Shown here piece after piece: positions 13,887 to 15,651 of a stretch of 15,651 nucleotides of DNA. Source of the DNA: CAYGZA01 sp964354135 (GTDB taxonomy: Bacteria; Planctomycetota; Planctomycetia; Pirellulales; Thermoguttaceae); NCBI GenBank assembly GCA_964354135.1, contig CAYGZA010000143.1:1-15651 (forward strand). Reading direction: 5' to 3'. The translations under genes were made by a program, and so were the position numbers. The notes beneath the pieces are model-generated. The model saw nothing but the letters and a program-made list of their open reading frames with translations, did not search any database and had not been told where the DNA came from. Position 1 is the stretch's first letter; every line of letters begins with the position of its first letter.

Positions 13887-13897
13887 GCGAGGCTCCT
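13887..13897. promoter_or_regulatory. fliK: fliK ribosome binding site embedded in a REP-arm fragment
   Basis: The 11-mer GCGAGGCTCCT (minus strand AGGAGCCTCGC) holds the fliK Shine-Dalgarno AGGAG. It is identical to part of the inverted-repeat arm at 13929-13939. Confidence 0.6.
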
Positions 13898-13921
13898 AAG
13901 CTGAATGAGGTTTCTCGATCT

Positions 13922-14006
13922 CGGGAGGGCGAGGCTCCTGCCGAGCCGGGCAAGATCGCCCGACTCGCGGCCTCCGGTGCGGCTCGGCAGGAGCCTCGCC
14001 CTCCCG
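13922..14006. repeat. REPIN-like 27-bp perfect inverted repeat between the motE-like gene and fliK
   Basis: Left arm 13922-13948 and right arm 13980-14006 are perfect reverse complements (27 bp, beginning CGGGAGGGCGAGGCTCC) separated by 31 nt. The spacer has its own smaller CGGGC/GCCCG pairing. This is the layout of a REPIN, two REP palindromes in opposite orientation. The arm translates as REGEAPAEP in one frame, a phrase I recall from many planctomycete hypothetical proteins. That recollection has not been checked here. Confidence 0.85.
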
Positions 14007-14023
14007 GAATCACGCTAGGTTGT

Positions 14024-14719
14024 TTAGGGTGGCGCCGTAGTAATCTGCGGCAACTGTCCTTTGGCCTTCTCCGCCAAGGAGGCCCCGGGCACGCCCTGGC
14101 GGATGCGGCGGAGAACGTCTTCGATCTTCTTGGTTTCCTCGGGGGTCTTGAACTCGCCGAGGATCTTGGCTCGTTTCGTATCGGTCATGCCGGAGAGCAG
14201 GACGACGACCTCGTCCTCTTCGCTGTTCTCCAGCATGCCGAGGACGATCTCTTTGGCCTGTTTGGGCTTGAGGGCCTCGAGGATGCGGCGGACTTCGTCG
14301 CGGCCGCCGGTCTTGGCGCCCTTGGCCAGGGCGTCGAGCTTGGAGGCGTACTCGGTCCGCTGCTGCGTGAATCGCTTCTGGTCCTCGGAGAGCTTGCGCA
14401 GCTCGGTCTTGAGCTGCGTCAGGCCGTTGGCCAGCGCCAGCTCGCGGAGATGGAGGTTCTTGTCCTTGACCGACCGGGCCTCGAGGATTTGCTCGAAAGA
14501 GGGCTGTTCCGAAGGGGGTTCTTCCGGGACCGAAACCCCCTCGGCCTTCGCTTCGGCGGGGCCGCTCCGGTTGAGGACGGCCACCAGCTCGGTGAGCTTC
14601 TCTTGGGTGAGCCTTCCCGTGAACGAGACGTACCCGAGCATGATCGCCTCGGCAACCAACGTCCCCAAGGCGAAGTACAGGAGCATTGCCCAGGACCCGC
14701 GAAGCAAGCGGCCGATCAT
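14024..14719 (-). CDS. MotE/MgtE_N-type membrane-anchored flagellar protein
   Basis: Member of the group often annotated as MotE-family or MgtE intracellular N-domain protein, found in many flagellar clusters after fliJ. The 231-aa product has one transmembrane helix at about 11-32, then an acidic/proline linker. A predicted coiled coil runs from about 85 to 132 (LRELALANGLTQLKTELRKL and onward). C-terminal MgtE_N-like helical repeats cover about 140-208, including RRILEALKPKQAKEIVLGML and AKILGEFKTPEETKKIEDVL. The ATG at 14719 overlaps the fliJ stop (ATGA) and has GGAGG 7 nt upstream. It is not a magnesium channel, since the channel domain is absent. In rhizobia a protein of this name is a MotC chaperone; the role here is unknown, though a stator or export link is plausible from the neighbours. 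Confidence 0.8.
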   Translation of the reverse strand: MIGRLLRGSWAMLLYFALGTLVAEAIMLGYVSFTGRLTQEKLTELVAVLNRSGPAEAKAEGVSVPEEPPSEQPSFEQILEARSVKDKNLHLRELALANGLTQLKTELRKLSEDQKRFTQQRTEYASKLDALAKGAKTGGRDEVRRILEALKPKQAKEIVLGMLENSEEDEVVVLLSGMTDTKRAKILGEFKTPEETKKIEDVLRRIRQGVPGASLAEKAKGQLPQITTAPP

Positions 14720-15168
14720 GGGACGTCCTCCCGGGCGGTGCGCAACTGGGCCATTTCATCCAGGTACTTGACGTCTTGGCGGTTTTCTTCCTGGCGGTGC
14801 CGCTCCCATTGCCGGCCGCGGAGGTTTTCCAGGACGCGGACGTCGCGGTTGGCCTCGGCCAGGGCCTGCCGCCGCCGCTCGATCTCCGCCTTGACCTGCT
14901 TGTCTTGCTGAAGCAGGTGCTCCTTGTGGGCCTTCACGAGGACCTGGTAGCGCTGGCTCTGGAGGAGCTCGTCGATGTCGACCGCCCCCGGTGCGGAGGC
15001 CCGGCGGAGCCGGAGTTCCAGGGCGGCCAGCTCTTCTTCCAGCCGGCGTTGCTCTTGGCTTAGCAGCTCCTCAGCCCGGTAGGCCTGGGCCAATTGCCCT
15101 CGCCGCTCGTCGCGAATCGACTCGCGGAGCCGCAGGTAGCCGGCCAGCCGGAACTTGAACTTCGCCAT
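14716..15168 (-). CDS. fliJ: FliJ-like flagellar export protein
   Basis: Coiled-coil protein of the export ATPase complex, resembling the central stalk of rotary ATPases and helping deliver substrates. The 150-aa product (MAKFKFRLAGYLRLRESIRD) matches the family start and is almost wholly charged heptad helix to its end, with a short break near residues 57-63 (ASAPGAV). Length is normal. The start ATG at 15168 lies 3 nt after the fliI stop, with AGGAG about 12 nt upstream inside the fliI end. Its own stop overlaps the next gene by 4 nt. FliJ diverges strongly in sequence; position directly after fliI makes the call firm. Confidence 0.92.
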   Translation of the reverse strand: MAKFKFRLAGYLRLRESIRDERRGQLAQAYRAEELLSQEQRRLEEELAALELRLRRASAPGAVDIDELLQSQRYQVLVKAHKEHLLQQDKQVKAEIERRRQALAEANRDVRVLENLRGRQWERHRQEENRQDVKYLDEMAQLRTAREDVP

Positions 15169-15171
15169 GGA

Positions 15172-15651
15172 CTACGCTTTCTCCTGGGGCGCGGCCCCCT
15201 GCCCGGCCCCCACGTGGCCTTTCGCCGCGGCCAGTCGGCCCGCGGCCTGCTGCTGGAGCTGGACCAGCGCCTGCCGTGCCTCTTCCACGCTCGATCGCTC
15301 GGTCACCGGCTGGCGCAACATCGCGTTGATCGGGTCCTGCATCTCGATCGCCAGGTCGACCCGCGGATTGCTGCCGCGGCGGTACGCGCCGATGGTGATC
15401 AGGTCCTCATTGTCGCGATAGGCCCCCACGAGTTCGCGCATCGTCTGGGCCGCCTGGAAATGCGCGGGATTGACCACCTCGGGCATCAACCGGCTCAAGC
15501 TCTCCAGGACGTCGACCGCCGGGTAATGGCCCCGGGAGCTCAGCTTGCGCGACAGCCACACGTGCCCGTCCAACAGCCCCCGCACGGCGTCGCTGATCGG
15601 CTCGTTGGGATCGTCGGCCTCCACCAGCACGCTGTAGAAGGCGGTGATGCT
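15172..15651 (-). CDS. fliI: FliI, flagellum-specific export ATPase (3' part, runs off the right edge)
   Basis: Hexameric ATPase at the base of the flagellar export apparatus. Only the last 159 codons are here; the Walker A and B region and most of the catalytic domain lie beyond the window. The visible part starts SITAFYSVLVEADDPNEPIS and continues through DAVRGLLDGHVWLSRKLSSR, GHYPAVDVLESLSRLMPEV and the C-terminal helical domain. These are all strongly conserved in FliI. The GTG at 15630 is internal, not the real start, because the family match continues upstream to the window edge. Just before the stop is an Ala/Gly-rich tail. The stop is followed by fliJ after 3 nt. Confidence 0.95.
   Translation of the reverse strand, partial: SITAFYSVLVEADDPNEPISDAVRGLLDGHVWLSRKLSSRGHYPAVDVLESLSRLMPEVVNPAHFQAAQTMRELVGAYRDNEDLITIGAYRRGSNPRVDLAIEMQDPINAMLRQPVTERSSVEEARQALVQLQQQAAGRLAAAKGHVGAGQGAAPQEKA

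Noticed and set aside
12744..13904. A 386-codon open frame on the plus strand opposite fliK (also 13096-13875 and 12221-13426)
   Set aside because: They mirror the Ala/Glu/Ser-rich low-complexity coding of fliK in GC-rich DNA. No ribosome binding site or domain was seen, and FliK's C-terminal domain is clearly on the minus strand.
14024..14719. Magnesium transporter MgtE
   Set aside because: Only the cytoplasmic N-domain-like helices, one membrane helix and a coiled coil are present. There is no CBS or channel domain, and the location is within the flagellar operon.

Overview
The window is a segment of a bacterial flagellar gene cluster. It has high GC (about 65% in the blocks I counted by hand, with one clear exception). 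Almost everything reads on the minus strand. In transcription order, from the right edge to the left, the genes are fliI (3' part), fliJ, a membrane-anchored MotE/MgtE_N-type protein, fliK, flgD, flgE, flbD (swrD), fliL, a fliN-type switch gene, fliO, fliP, fliQ, fliR, flhB and flhA (5' part). Gene order, the inverted repeat between fliK and the motE-like gene, and the overall style suggest a planctomycete (Pirellulales-like). That assignment is inference from memory of such genomes, not a database result.

Region by region: 14024-15651 carries the export ATPase FliI, its stalk/chaperone FliJ and the MotE-like protein, packed with a 3-nt gap and a 4-nt overlap. 9146-13885 carries hook-building genes: FliK (hook-length control), FlgD (hook cap) and a very large FlgE (hook). 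8749-8973 is the small motor protein FlbD/SwrD. 3264-7493 carries FliL (stator partner), a FliN-like C-ring protein and the export-gate proteins FliO, FliP, FliQ and FliR. 2165-3241 is FlhB and 1-617 is the N-terminal third of FlhA. Together these genes encode most of the type III export apparatus, the hook and part of the motor. No motA, motB, fliM, flagellin or rod gene is in the window.

Two plus-strand genes break the cluster. A membrane-associated PAPS-type sulfotransferase (967-2157) lies between flhB and flhA and has host-like GC. A two-CBS-domain protein (7841-8662) lies between flbD and fliL. It has markedly lower GC (about 51% in three sampled rows) and occupies the place where motA/motB are often found.

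The most interesting signals are: tandem heptanucleotide repeats built on TAG stop codons (fliR/flhB and fliK/flgD junctions, with a single unit at the fliL stop); a 27-bp perfect inverted repeat (REPIN-like) upstream of fliK; a duplicated beta-domain inserted in FlgE; a FliN-type protein with up to four FliM-N/CheY-binding-like motifs; and an NPTE instead of NPTH autocleavage site in FlhB. I did not find a wholly new multi-gene system. The novelty is in these variations and insertions.
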